Both the position numbers and the translations under genes were made by a program. This document shows positions 42,416 through 50,683 of a stretch of DNA of 57,361 bases, one piece after another. The notes beneath the pieces were generated by a model. The model was not told the DNA's origin. It did not search any database and was given only the letters and a program-made list of their open reading frames with translations. The first letter of the stretch is position 1; each line of letters begins with the position of its first letter. This stretch comes from Thermoanaerobacter thermocopriae JCM 7501 (GTDB lineage Bacteria > Bacillota > Thermoanaerobacteria > Thermoanaerobacterales > Thermoanaerobacteraceae): positions 1 to 57,361 of the forward strand of contig NZ_BAZY01000012.1 of NCBI RefSeq assembly GCF_001310975.1. The letters run 5' to 3'.

Positions 42416-42623
42416 AATATCGCAACAATAAAATATATCAAGAGACTTACCTCCATCGTAAAAGTTATTAGACAAGAAATTTTTAATACAATATTATAAA
42501 TTCTACAAATTTCCCCAAAATCCTTCTTTTATTTCCAAGTCATATCAAAATTTTACATGCTTTTAACAAATCATTATCAGCTTGCCTCTTCATACTTCTA
42601 ACTATTTATAATCAAAAAGCTCA

Positions 42624-42952
42624 TTATTTTCGCATAAAAACATACAATAGAAAAATATTAAAAAATAAAAGTATAGCCCCTACCGTAATATCATATGTCC
42701 CATGAAAAATTTTCTTTTTACCTTTTGCTTGAGGATATCTCATTACAATATAAGAAAACAACTGCAATATAGGCATAAAAAATATAAATTCCAACTTAGA
42801 TGCAGCATAATTTATATTCCCAAAAGCATCTCTCTGAAGAGGTATACTCTTAGGTAAATATTTGTGTGCGAAACATTTATAATAAAGGTTATAACTGGAA
42901 ATATACAATCCCACTTAAACAAATATTCAACTACTCTTTTTCGCATTTTCAC
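42624..42952 (-). CDS. DUF1648/SdpI-like membrane protein, one frameshift
   Basis: GTG 42952 follows GGGGAGG. The N-terminus (MRKRVVEYLFKWDCIFPVIT) leads, after a shift near 42905, to LPKSIPLQRDAFGNINYAAS, a DUF1648-type motif, and two helices; the product is about 108 residues. DUF1648 is the N-terminal module of SdpI immunity proteins. Its promoter carries the CTATAC box, so an immunity role in the RiPP regulon is a reasonable guess. Confidence 0.6.
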
Positions 42953-42967
42953 TATATCCTCCCCTTT

Positions 42968-43012
42968 AATTTACTTGTTTTTACTGTTAAAGTCTACTAT
43001 ACTTTTGAATAA
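42968..43012 (-). promoter_or_regulatory. Promoter G with a degenerate CTATAC box
   Basis: -10 TAAATT (42968-42973), 17-bp spacer, -35 TAGACT (42991-42996), followed by CTATACTTTTGAATAA (plus-strand reading, 42997-43012): one perfect half-site and one with two changes, at the same position as in promoters A-F. Confidence 0.65.
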
Positions 43013-43381
43013 TCTATTCCCTAGACATGCATAAAAGGGACGTTTCTCTGCCCGGATTAGTCTAGGCAGAAAAACCGTCCTCAAAAAACACAGGTTAGTC
43101 CCCCTACTATTAACACAACCCTAACTCCAAAAATCTTTGCTGCAAATTCTGGTTACTTTTTACATATTCTAACCTTTCAATACATGAAATTCTACCTATT
43201 TAATGTCTTTCTTATATTTCTCTTATCTTCACTTTTCTCTACTATCCTCTCATTATTACTAGGCTAACGCTGCATTTGCCGGCTCGGAGAATACTAACCC
43301 AAGAGGTTAGCAGCAGCCTAAAAAAGCAGCAAAGGATTAGAAACTTTGCTGCTTTACTTTTACTTAACAATAAGATAGTTT
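43013..43381. other. Intergenic segment with an imperfect hairpin and a terminator
   Basis: GGACGTTTCTCTGCC (43038-43052) pairs imperfectly with GGCAGAAAAACCGTCC (43065-43080). The terminator at 43326-43352 is listed separately. No gene was found in between. Confidence 0.4.
43321..43352 (-). terminator. Rho-independent terminator of the DUF4879 gene pair
   Basis: GCAGCAAAG (43326-43334) is the exact inverse of CTTTGCTGC (43344-43352). Read on the minus strand, the stem is followed by TTTTTTAGG. It lies about 30 bases after the stop codon at 43382. Confidence 0.8.
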
Positions 43382-43822
43382 TCATAAAAGCCGCTTTAAA
43401 ATATTTAGTATGCGTTTATTATTTAAATAACCAGTTGTATTTCCTATTTTTAAATCTCTATTTACTCTTGCCTCATATTCAGCAATCCAATCCATTCTAC
43501 CATTACTATCGAACTGCGTCAGGAAAATATTTGGTTTTATTCTTTGAGGCGATTCACTTGGGTCAAAAGTTAAAATTCCGTAATCCAATAGGGAAATCTG
43601 TCCTGCTTTATACAGCTCATAAGAAATATTCTTAATATCACTAAAAGAAGCATTTCTAATGTTATATTTACCCGATAACTCCTTCCAAATATCTGAAGAA
43701 TTATTTGCTTTATCATTATTTTTTATCACAAATGTATTAGAAATTTCTTGTCTCTTATCATGTTTAGTAATTTCACCGTCATATCGAATCTGCTGTTGAT
43801 AACATAAAGGCATTATCATCAT
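43382..43822 (-). CDS. Hypothetical protein paired with the DUF4879 gene
   Basis: About 146 residues from ATG 43822, which has GGGAAGTGAT upstream and directly follows the secreted-protein gene. It is polar, with no membrane segment or signal. SSDIWKELSGKYNIRNASFS and LYKAGQISLLDYGILTFDPS suggest a folded cytoplasmic protein with an N-terminal helix pair. No family recognised. It shares promoter and terminator with the DUF4879 gene, so an accessory or protective function towards that protein is possible. Confidence 0.6.
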   Translation of the reverse strand: MMIMPLCYQQQIRYDGEITKHDKRQEISNTFVIKNNDKANNSSDIWKELSGKYNIRNASFSDIKNISYELYKAGQISLLDYGILTFDPSESPQRIKPNIFLTQFDSNGRMDWIAEYEARVNRDLKIGNTTGYLNNKRILNILKRLL

Positions 43823-43857
43823 TTCTATCACTTCCCTAAATAAATTATTTAATCGTT

Positions 43858-44442
43858 TTATTTTATATGTATAAAATCGGACATTGTATTCCATGGATAG
43901 TTTGAAGAAGTATTCTGGTAAGTAAAATCACCACTATCATAGCCACTAGCATCCCACCAATAAAACCAACCATCTATAATTGAATCGTTATCTAAATCAA
44001 TTGGTTGCGATTGAACGGAATTCAAAAGACTTCCATTCATTTTTGCAAAGCGCAGATGTCCATATCCTATTTCAATTGTTACTATATACATCTCATCTCC
44101 TCCATGATCTTCAACGGAAGAAAGTTGATTTTCCGAAAAATATTCATATGTTGGATGTTGAGAAGAAATTACAGCATATACCTGTAAATATGTTAATGGC
44201 GGAGCTGCCGCGAAAGACTGAACTGTCTTCGATTCCAAAATTTCTTCTTCATAATTTTCCTTAACTGTTTTTAAATATTCACAAACTTTTTCATCAATCC
44301 TCATTGGAGATTTTATTAGCAAAGATGAATTAAGTGAATTTTTCTCATTTCCCCTTTCTAACTCTCTAGCCTGAACAGGAACCGATAATACCAAAGTAAA
44401 AAGCGCTATAATTGACATTATTATCACAATCTTTTTCATCAT
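43858..44442 (-). CDS. Secreted DUF4879 (YolA-like) protein
   Basis: A 194-residue protein with a clear signal peptide (KKIVIIMSIIALFTLVLSVP, cleavage likely after VQA). The C-terminal part has the DUF4879 features known from Bacillus YolA: ENQLSSVEDHGG, IDLDNDSIIDGWFYWWDASG and TYQNTSSNYPWNTMS. The start follows GGAGGGGAG. The molecular role of YolA proteins is not established. A strong sigma-A promoter is found upstream, without the CTATAC box, so its control differs from the RiPP loci. Confidence 0.85.
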   Translation of the reverse strand: MMKKIVIIMSIIALFTLVLSVPVQARELERGNEKNSLNSSLLIKSPMRIDEKVCEYLKTVKENYEEEILESKTVQSFAAAPPLTYLQVYAVISSQHPTYEYFSENQLSSVEDHGGDEMYIVTIEIGYGHLRFAKMNGSLLNSVQSQPIDLDNDSIIDGWFYWWDASGYDSGDFTYQNTSSNYPWNTMSDFIHIK

Positions 44443-44548
44443 CTCTCCCCTCCTTTCATAATCTAATGCATATACTCCTAAGTTTTATTAAATTTTTTAT
44501 GCCTAAACATTTAACTTTAAATAACATCCAATAACTCTATTTAATTCC

Positions 44549-44577
44549 ATTTTACTATATTGTTCTAAAATTGTCAA
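44549..44577 (-). promoter_or_regulatory. Consensus sigma-A promoter of the DUF4879 gene
   Basis: -35 TTGACA (44572-44577), 17-bp spacer, -10 TAAAAT (44549-44554), about 107 bp upstream of the start codon. No operator palindrome is seen. Confidence 0.75.
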
Positions 44578-44683
44578 TGAAAATCGAAAATCTTGTTACA
44601 GCCCGTTATCGGCATATAAAGAATTTCTCGGGAATAATCTTTTTCCAACAGAAATAACATTCACCACTCTAAAATTCATTTTT

Positions 44684-44929
44684 TCAACATTTACTTCTGT
44701 AGGCATAGAAATAGTCCTCTGGTAAGTAATGCAGTTTTATTACTGGCTTTAGAAGCAACTGTTCTAATGTACCTACTTGTTTTTCAAAGGATATCGATAC
44801 AGATACCTCACTTATTATGTTAGCCGCCAGAAACCAATATAAAAAGCCAATGTAATAACTGTCTTTTACAGCAGCATAATTTCTAAATTCCAAAAAGAAT
44901 CCTGCAAAAAATATATAAGTTACAATCAT
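44684..44929 (-). pseudogene. Remnant of an ABC-2 permease (decayed locus 4)
   Basis: About 80 codons with two helices and the conserved loop ISFEKQVGTLEQLLLKPVIK of ABC-2 permeases. It starts and stops abruptly, with no ATPase partner. It is the only coding trace downstream of promoter D, so a former RiPP or exporter locus has been lost here. The flanking stretch 44930-45172 has no gene. Confidence 0.7.
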
Positions 44930-45172
44930 ATTTACTATATATAATTTTCACTAAATTTAGTTTGGGCCACTTTTTAATATTTGACTTTCAGAGGATATTT
45001 ATGATTTTTTAGCTACTCTTTTGTCTTTTCTTATCCCTGACTATTTTCTTTGTATTTAATTGTCAGTTTTGATTATTATATATTTTATATCATACATACT
45101 TTGTTTTTTAATTCTGATTATTTTAATTAACTTTGCACAATAATAACATTTCTGCACTTATTTTTTATTTTC

Positions 45173-45279
45173 ATTATACAATGAAACTAATGGCATGTCT
45201 ACTATATTTTAGTATAGGTTTTATTACATTTCCAGTTAATGTTTACATAAATAAGCAAAAAAATCATACTAAAGTATAG
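45173..45279 (-). promoter_or_regulatory. Promoter D with the CTATACT-type palindrome pair
   Basis: -10 TATAAT (45173-45178), 17-bp spacer, -35 TAGACA (45196-45201), abutting box CTATACTAAAATATAG (45202-45217) and distal box TCATACTAAAGTATAG (45264-45279, plus-strand reading). The boxes are 46 bp apart, twice the distance in promoters A-C. The regulator remnant R4 ends 9 bp beyond. The next downstream gene is decayed. Confidence 0.8.
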
Positions 45280-45288
45280 TCTCAAACT

Positions 45289-45625
45289 TTAATCTACATC
45301 TATTAAACCTAACTTAACTGCTCTTATAACCGCCTCTTTAATGTTTTTTACTTCAAGTTTTTCTGCTATCTTTCTCTTGTTATACTTCACAGTCACAACT
45401 TCTATTCCCAGAGCTTCTGCTATGTCTAATTCTCTGTATCCCTTTGCCTCTAACGTCAGTATTTTTATCTGGTCGTCATTTAATTTTATCTTTATCTCAT
45501 TTATCTCTTTTTCTTTTCAATATCTTTTCATATTCAACTGCTATTTTCTCAGCCAGCAGTTTTATTACCATTGATACTTCATTTGTGATTTTTTTATTAA
45601 TAGTTGATATATCAACATAACCATG
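45289..45625 (-). pseudogene. Frameshifted remnant of LuxR-type regulator R4
   Basis: The C-terminal HTH is clear (LNDDQIKILTLEAKGYRELD, GIEVVTVKYNKRKIAEKLEV), ending LGLIDVD. Before it, YVDISTINKKITNEVSMVI and LLAEKIAVEYEKILK are seen in another frame up to about 45625. The GAF part is missing. It belongs to the same subfamily as R5 (49704-50485). Confidence 0.75.
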
Positions 45626-45731
45626 ATAATAAATTCGCTCATCTTCTTTACTCTTTGAAGTGCTTCATACAACACTTTTGCTGCATTTGTTTAAAAATAC
45701 GGATTTATAGCAGTAAAAATCATAAAACTGT

Positions 45732-45900
45732 TTATACCCGGTGTACCGCTTTATTAATATGTACCAATAATCCATTTTTTCTAGCGTACCTACTACTCAT
45801 GTCAAAAACTACCTCAAAGCCCTCTGGCAGATATTTAAACCACCCAATAGTCCTGCTTTTTTCAAGACTTCCACCAGTTCTTCCTCTATTGTCTAAAGTA
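45732..45900 (-). pseudogene. Unidentified gene fragment beside regulator R4
   Basis: The minus strand codes for TIEEELVEVLKKAGLLG and, after a one-base shift, WFKYLPEGFEVVFDMSSRYA followed by RKNGLLVHINKAV and a stop. No start signal is seen and the family is not recognised. It may be the end of a lost sensor or regulator gene. Confidence 0.35.
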
Positions 45901-45901
45901 C

Positions 45902-47101
45902 TCAAAGGCACAGCTCTTTTTCTAATCCTATTGCCCTTTTAAAAGGTATACTGGAAATTAAAGCTGTAATTAAAGATAAGAAAAGTGCAGCATAAAGACC
46001 CTTTTTGTCACTTAAGATTCCAAAGGAGTAAGTACATAGAATTGTAGAAACACTAATAAACAAACTATATATTGAAATAATCGTTGCACGCTCTGAAGAA
46101 GGTATTAACTTATTAAAATAAGACATAAAAATCGGAGTGTGTGCAGAATATACTGCTGTATAAATAATATAAGGTATAAATGAATACTTGGGAATCGCAT
46201 ACATCATAAATATAAACAATGCAGATGTAATACTGACAATCATTAGTGTGCGAGCTGCCCCTCCGAATCTTTCAGCTATCCTGTCAGCATAACGGGGCAC
46301 AAAAATACTAAGTACCATCGTTAATGCTAAAATAATACCAAACAATTCTACAGGTATGCCTGCCCTTTCGAAATAGGGCTGCCACAACATTGACATGATT
46401 CCTGACGAAAAAAAGAAGAAAAAAGACCCGACTGTAATAGATAGCAAAATCCTGTGTTTAAATAGATACACAGTTCCTTTAGCAATTTTATTAAAATACT
46501 CTCTGTAACTGTATTCGTCCGTTTTTTTCTGTAATTTAGCTTCTTTGCCCGCTAAAAATACGTAAATAAAAACCAAAAAAATCCCTATACCTTCTATTAG
46601 CCAGATTTCTCTAAAGATATTATAACGTACTAAAACGCTGCCTCCTAAAAATCCTATCGTACTACCTAAATAGTTAAAACTTGTAAGACGTCCCCAGTAT
46701 TTTGTCAGGTCCATTTCTTTTTGACCGAAAAGAAACGAATCAGCAAACCAAGATTCAAAGGCTCCAGAATTAAGAGTTGCTCCAACTCCTGATAAGAAAT
46801 ATAAAAATAATAAAACTGTAAAAGAGGTGTTGAAATATATCCCAATAGAAGTTAAACTGCCAATCAATAAAGATAAAAGGACAGAAAATTTACGGCTATA
46901 TGTATCAGCAAAAGCACCCGTAGGTATTTCGAATAATATGACCGCTATGTGGTTTATTATTATGAGGAGTGAAATTTGTGAAAAATCTAAATTAATTTTA
47001 TTAAAATATATTACCCAAAATGGTGCCATTAAAGATGTAAAAAAACTTGAAAACAATGTTACCGTCAAGAAAAATCGTTCATTCCTTTTTAAATTTTGCA
47101 T
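45902..47101 (-). CDS. Major facilitator superfamily transporter (locus 5)
   Basis: An intact 399-residue permease with twelve helices. The loop 2-3 motif reads GAFADTYSRKFSVLLS (the MFS G-x-x-x-D-R/Y-x-G/S-R-R/K pattern), with GVGATLNSGAFESWFADS in helix 5. It overlaps the radical SAM gene by 13 bases and is the last gene of locus 5. It replaces the ABC exporters of the other loci and probably exports the mature peptide or protects the producer. Confidence 0.87.
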   Translation of the reverse strand: MQNLKRNERFFLTVTLFSSFFTSLMAPFWVIYFNKINLDFSQISLLIIINHIAVILFEIPTGAFADTYSRKFSVLLSLLIGSLTSIGIYFNTSFTVLLFLYFLSGVGATLNSGAFESWFADSFLFGQKEMDLTKYWGRLTSFNYLGSTIGFLGGSVLVRYNIFREIWLIEGIGIFLVFIYVFLAGKEAKLQKKTDEYSYREYFNKIAKGTVYLFKHRILLSITVGSFFFFFSSGIMSMLWQPYFERAGIPVELFGIILALTMVLSIFVPRYADRIAERFGGAARTLMIVSITSALFIFMMYAIPKYSFIPYIIYTAVYSAHTPIFMSYFNKLIPSSERATIISIYSLFISVSTILCTYSFGILSDKKGLYAALFLSLITALISSIPFKRAIGLEKELCL

Positions 47102-48167
47102 TTATTTAAATCCTCCTCTGAAGGAATAAATTTACCAAATGTTAGGAAGTTTTCAGCAATACAATAATTCGTAGAACAGAAGCGAGCAAATTCACATTTG
47201 GTACACAGAAATTTTTTGCTTAATCTTTTGGAATAACTTCTTATCCTTTTTGCTTTCTCACTATTCCATATTTCAAAAATATCTTGTGATTTTATGTTGC
47301 CTAGAATTATTTTATCATCTACTCTTTGCTCGAAAATCCGGCATGGAAGTACATTCCCATCAGGTTGAATTTCAAAACCGACGTTTATATTGCAACCTGG
47401 AACCTTTTGGTCTTCAATAGACTTGGGTACATCTCCCATTATTTTAATGCCTTTATATTTTCCTTCTATATTCCAAATTTTTTCGTTAACTTTCTTTATT
47501 TCCTCCTTATTTGGTACAATGTTTGACAATTGTTGCCCCCAATCCCAAGGTTTCAAGCGTGCAAATTTAACTGAAGTAACTCCCAAATCGCTTAACAATT
47601 TTACAATTTCTTCTATTTGCATCATATTATGTTTTCCGTAAATTACTTCAACGTCCACTTGAAATGCAATTGAAAATTTTTTTAAATTTGAAATTGAAGA
47701 AATAACCTTTTTAAATGTCCCCTCTCCCCTGATAAATCATGAGTCTCGCTATTACTTCCTTCTATTGATAAACTATAACCTACTACGTGATAAGAATTCA
47801 TTATCTCAATCTTTTCTTTCGATAAATTTATACCATTAGTAACTAGTTCAATAGGGATTTTGTGTTTATTAAATATTTCCAAAATTTTAAAAAAATCCTT
47901 TCTAACTGTTGGTTCGCCACCATTAAGAATTATTTTGAAGATCTCGTATTTCTCCATTTGTTCAGCCAATTTTTTTATATCATCTAATTCTAATTCTTTT
48001 ATTTGGTAATGTCTTAAACTCCCAACCAAACAGTGTTTACACTTTAAATTACACTTATAAGTTAATAGTAGTGATAATACTAACGGTGATTCAAATTCAT
48101 AAATGTGGTCAATACTATAGTTTGTATTATTTCCTTCTCTATTCTCTCCAATAATTATTTTCTGCAA
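47089..48167 (-). CDS. Radical SAM/SPASM peptide maturase of locus 5, frameshifted
   Basis: The N-terminal half has the cluster motif CNLKCKHC (Cys39, Cys43, Cys46 of this frame) and IILNGGEPTVRKDFF. A shift near 47670 leads to the second half, with CNINVGFEIQPDGNVLPCR and CTKCEFARFCSTNYC, and a last Cys at NKC near the C-terminus: a complete SPASM domain. The frame opens with TTG and has no ribosome binding site, overlapping the RRE frame by 29 bases; the two probably form one protein of about 510 residues, joined by one more one-base repair. Confidence 0.87.
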
Positions 48168-48606
48168 TTGAGTTAAATAATGATCTACTTTTTTCTTTTG
48201 CTTTTAAAAAAGATATTTTGTTATCTTCCGAAATTATTTCTACAATTTGTTCAACACTGTAATTCTTAGAAAGCATTTTCAAAATTAAATACAATAATAG
48301 ACTGTTACTACGGTAAAATAAATTCTTTCGAATGTTATATATCACAATACCATTTTTCTCTCTTTTAAATTTAATCCAGTAAGGAATTTCTGGTAAAAGT
48401 CCTAAAACAAAAAATTTTAGCCCAACACCCGAAATAAATTCTTTTCTAACTATGTCATTTATCCATGAAACGACTGTTATATCAGAAGCCAAATAAATTA
48501 TACGTTTTAATGAAATAAAGAATAGTATTATCAAAATAAAAAACAGTGCATAGAGTCTGGAAAAAGATGATACTTCCCTATTTTCCCATAATACCTTCGC
48601 ATTCAT
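48139..48606 (-). CDS. RRE (PqqD-like) domain with N-terminal membrane segment (locus 5)
   Basis: 155 residues. Residues 16-45 are strongly hydrophobic (LYALFFILIILFFISLKRII), followed by an amphipathic stretch. Residues 80-150 look like an RRE: EKNGIVIYNIRKNLFYRSNS, LLLYLILKMLSKNYSVEQIV. It probably is the N-terminal part of the maturase encoded in the overlapping frame. A membrane anchor on an RRE/radical SAM protein is unusual and would bring maturation to the membrane, near the MFS exporter. A frameshift artefact in the N-terminal region cannot be excluded. Confidence 0.65.
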   Translation of the reverse strand: MNAKVLWENREVSSFSRLYALFFILIILFFISLKRIIYLASDITVVSWINDIVRKEFISGVGLKFFVLGLLPEIPYWIKFKREKNGIVIYNIRKNLFYRSNSLLLYLILKMLSKNYSVEQIVEIISEDNKISFLKAKEKSRSLFNSIAENNYWRE

Positions 48607-48836
48607 AGAACCCCATAGCTCCTTTTTATAATTTTTTCAAACTTATACACTAAAAATTAAAAACTGTATACTTTTCTTAAACATATTGGTTAAAAATAAA
48701 AAATTCTGTTGAGAAGGTAAATTACAAATCCAAAAATATTTTTATGCCCTTCAATCATTATTTATAATCACATACCTCCAAATTCTCCATTTTTTGGGTA
48801 AAGAGTTTTACTTCAATGCCGAACAAATAGATACGT

Positions 48837-48880
48837 ACTTACAGTAGCTTTTGATTATTTAATCAAAAGCTACTGTAAGT
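48837..48880 (-). promoter_or_regulatory. Long perfect hairpin following the locus 5 precursor
   Basis: A 21-bp arm (48837-48857; centre AGTAGCTTTTGATTA) is the exact inverse of 48860-48880, leaving a 2-base centre. It lies 17 bases after the precursor stop and about 230 bases before the RRE start. The sequence after the stem on the transcribed strand (ACGTATC) is not U-rich. Confidence 0.75.
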
Positions 48881-48897
48881 ATTAAGTAATCATATTT

Positions 48898-49101
48898 CTA
48901 ACTAATCATGCGTCTTGGTGCAGAAGGATGACAACCCACATCAAGAATAGTTTCTACTATATCAATTTCCGAATCTATTTCTTTTCTAATAAGTTTCTTA
49001 ATATTTGACTCTAACGTCAACTCATTACTTATTTTTAACCCTTTTTTAACAGGCTTTTCAATGTTTAACCATATTTTAGATAATTTTGTAATTTCTTTCA
49101 T
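48898..49101 (-). CDS. Candidate RiPP precursor of locus 5
   Basis: A 67-residue peptide from ATG 49101, which has AAAGGAGGGAG upstream (an in-frame ATG at 49149 would add 16 residues but lies farther from its SD-like site). A long helical, charged leader (KIWLNIEKPVKKGLKISNEL, IKKLIRKEIDSEIDIVETIL) ends in the short tail DVGCHPSAPRRMIS with the only Cys. A conserved long leader with a short modified tail is usual for RRE-dependent RiPPs. The product class is unknown. Confidence 0.65.
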   Translation of the reverse strand: MKEITKLSKIWLNIEKPVKKGLKISNELTLESNIKKLIRKEIDSEIDIVETILDVGCHPSAPRRMIS

Positions 49102-49587
49102 CTTTCTCCCTCCTTTCTCTAAACAGTCTCCTTTATTGCAATTTCCCATTGCAAAAAGTTATCACCTCCCCTCAATTTTCTATTTTAGACTTGTGTATGA
49201 TTTAAAAAACCTTAATTTAAGCCATTCCCAAGTTTTACTTTTTTCTATCACTCTTAATTTTTCATCTTTTATGGAGGATTCCCTCTTTTTTGTCGAATTA
49301 TTATATATACACCACAAAATACTTATAAGAAAGAAAATCCTATATGTACAACTTCCAATTACTCTTAAATATTCCTGAATTCTTTATTCTTTAATTATTA
49401 ATATCAAGTTAATTAATCCCAAGTCTCTTTCCTAAAACGATTTTTTAAAATAATTAATCCTTATTGATAATAATTATAGTATTCAACCCTACCCTGCTCC
49501 TGCTGCCCAATATGATAAGCTCCACCGGAGCTACAAAAATCATATATTGGTTGTATCTTTTTTGGCCTTCCAAACTTTTCTACAGCT
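49102..49587 (-). other. Long leader of locus 5 with broken small frames
   Basis: Between promoter E and the precursor lie 480 transcribed bases. Near 49480-49560 one frame reads RPKKIQPIYDFCSSGGAYHI and a neighbouring one WSLSYWAAGAG before a stop, which could be a damaged small peptide gene. Nearer the precursor, a frame with CTYRIFFLISILWCIY and KSKTWEWLKLRFFKSYTSLK ends at about 49188; its last part is similar to sequence at 57000-57050 before locus 6. GGGGAGGTGAT near 49168 is an SD-like site followed by an 11-codon TTG frame. Confidence 0.35.
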
Positions 49588-49694
49588 ATTATAATATACA
49601 TTTTTCTCAATGTCTACTATATTTTAGTATAGTTTTTATTACATTTCCAGTTAATGTTTACATAATTAAGCAAAAAAACTATACTAAAGTATAG
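49588..49694 (-). promoter_or_regulatory. Promoter E of locus 5 with the CTATACT-type palindrome pair
   Basis: -10 TATAAT (49588-49593), 17-bp spacer, -35 TAGACA (49611-49616), abutting box CTATACTAAAATATAG (49617-49632) and perfect distal box CTATACTTTAGTATAG (49679-49694), 46 bp apart. It is 9 bp from the stop of regulator R5. Confidence 0.85.
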
Positions 49695-49703
49695 CCCCAA
49701 ATT

Positions 49704-50485
49704 TTAGTCCTCATCTATCAAGCCTAACTTAATCGCCTTTGCTACTGCTTCTTTGATATTTTTTACCCCAAGTTTTTCTACTATCTTTCTTTTGTGATAT
49801 TTCACAGTCACAACCCCTATCCCAAGAGCTTCTGCTATGTCTAATCCTCTGTATCCCTTTGCCTCTAATGCCAGTATTTTTATCTGGTTGTCATTTAATT
49901 TTATCTTTATCTCATTTAGCTCTTTTTCTTTTACTATCTTTTCATATTCACTTGCTATTTTCTCAGCTAGCAGTTTTTTTACCATTGATACTTCATCCGC
50001 AATTTTTTTATCAATAGTTGATATATCAATATAACCCATTATTTCCCCATCTTCTACTATTATAGGTGAAGCAATGCAGTGCCATTTTTTGAATATGTCA
50101 CAGTAGTGTTCTTGGGGTCTTATGTAACTATTCGTTTTAATTGCATTGCCATTGAAATCGCATTTGTACCACAGCTTTCTTCTTCAAAGGATATCCCTAA
50201 GCGAAACCCAGAATCTTTTATACATCTTTCTTCTTTTATACTACACTTTGTTTCTAATAAGTATCCTTCAACGTCAGTAAGTAAAAATAGATATTCTCCT
50301 TTTACCCAATCCTCTTCTACACTCATATGAAAGGCTTCTATGAGTTCTTTATTTTTATGTATTTTCTTTTGCAAATCTTCTGGATTTAATATCACCAATG
50401 GCAGAGTTATTGAAGGGTCAATACCAATTTCCCTACATCGCTCATATGAAGAAATTAGTTCCTCCTATGGACATAAAAAATTCAT
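49704..50485 (-). CDS. GAF/LuxR-type regulator R5, about two frameshifts
   Basis: Paralogue of R3 with the same layout. ISSYERCREIGIDPSITLPL begins it, then the GAF part LGISFEEESCGTNAISMAMQ and, after a shift near 50125, PQEHYCDIFKKWHCIASPII, then YIDISTIDKKIADEVSMVKK and the HTH LNDNQIKILALEAKGYRGLD and GVVTVKYHKRKIVEKLGVKN, ending LGLIDED. The start is obscured by an in-frame TAG near 50470, probably another frame error. Repaired length is about 255 residues. With R4 it forms a second subfamily, probably reading the TTTAG box of promoters D and E. Confidence 0.8.
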
Positions 50486-50683
50486 TTTTTATACCCCCAA
50501 AAAGATTGAACCGTTTTTAATATTATACAATATTTAGAGCAAAATTTGTGAAATTTGGAACGAAAGTGTCATTTGGGGGAATGAAAATGCATTTTCCGCC
50601 TAATATTTTACAATTAGAAATAAAAATTGAGGAGAATAACCTCCTCTTAGGCTGTAAACAAAGTCAAATTGAAAAATTTCTGC

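Noticed and set aside
43276-43635. Plus-strand open frame of about 119 codons
   Set aside because: It overlaps the opposite-strand hypothetical gene and its terminator and has no start signals; a shadow frame.
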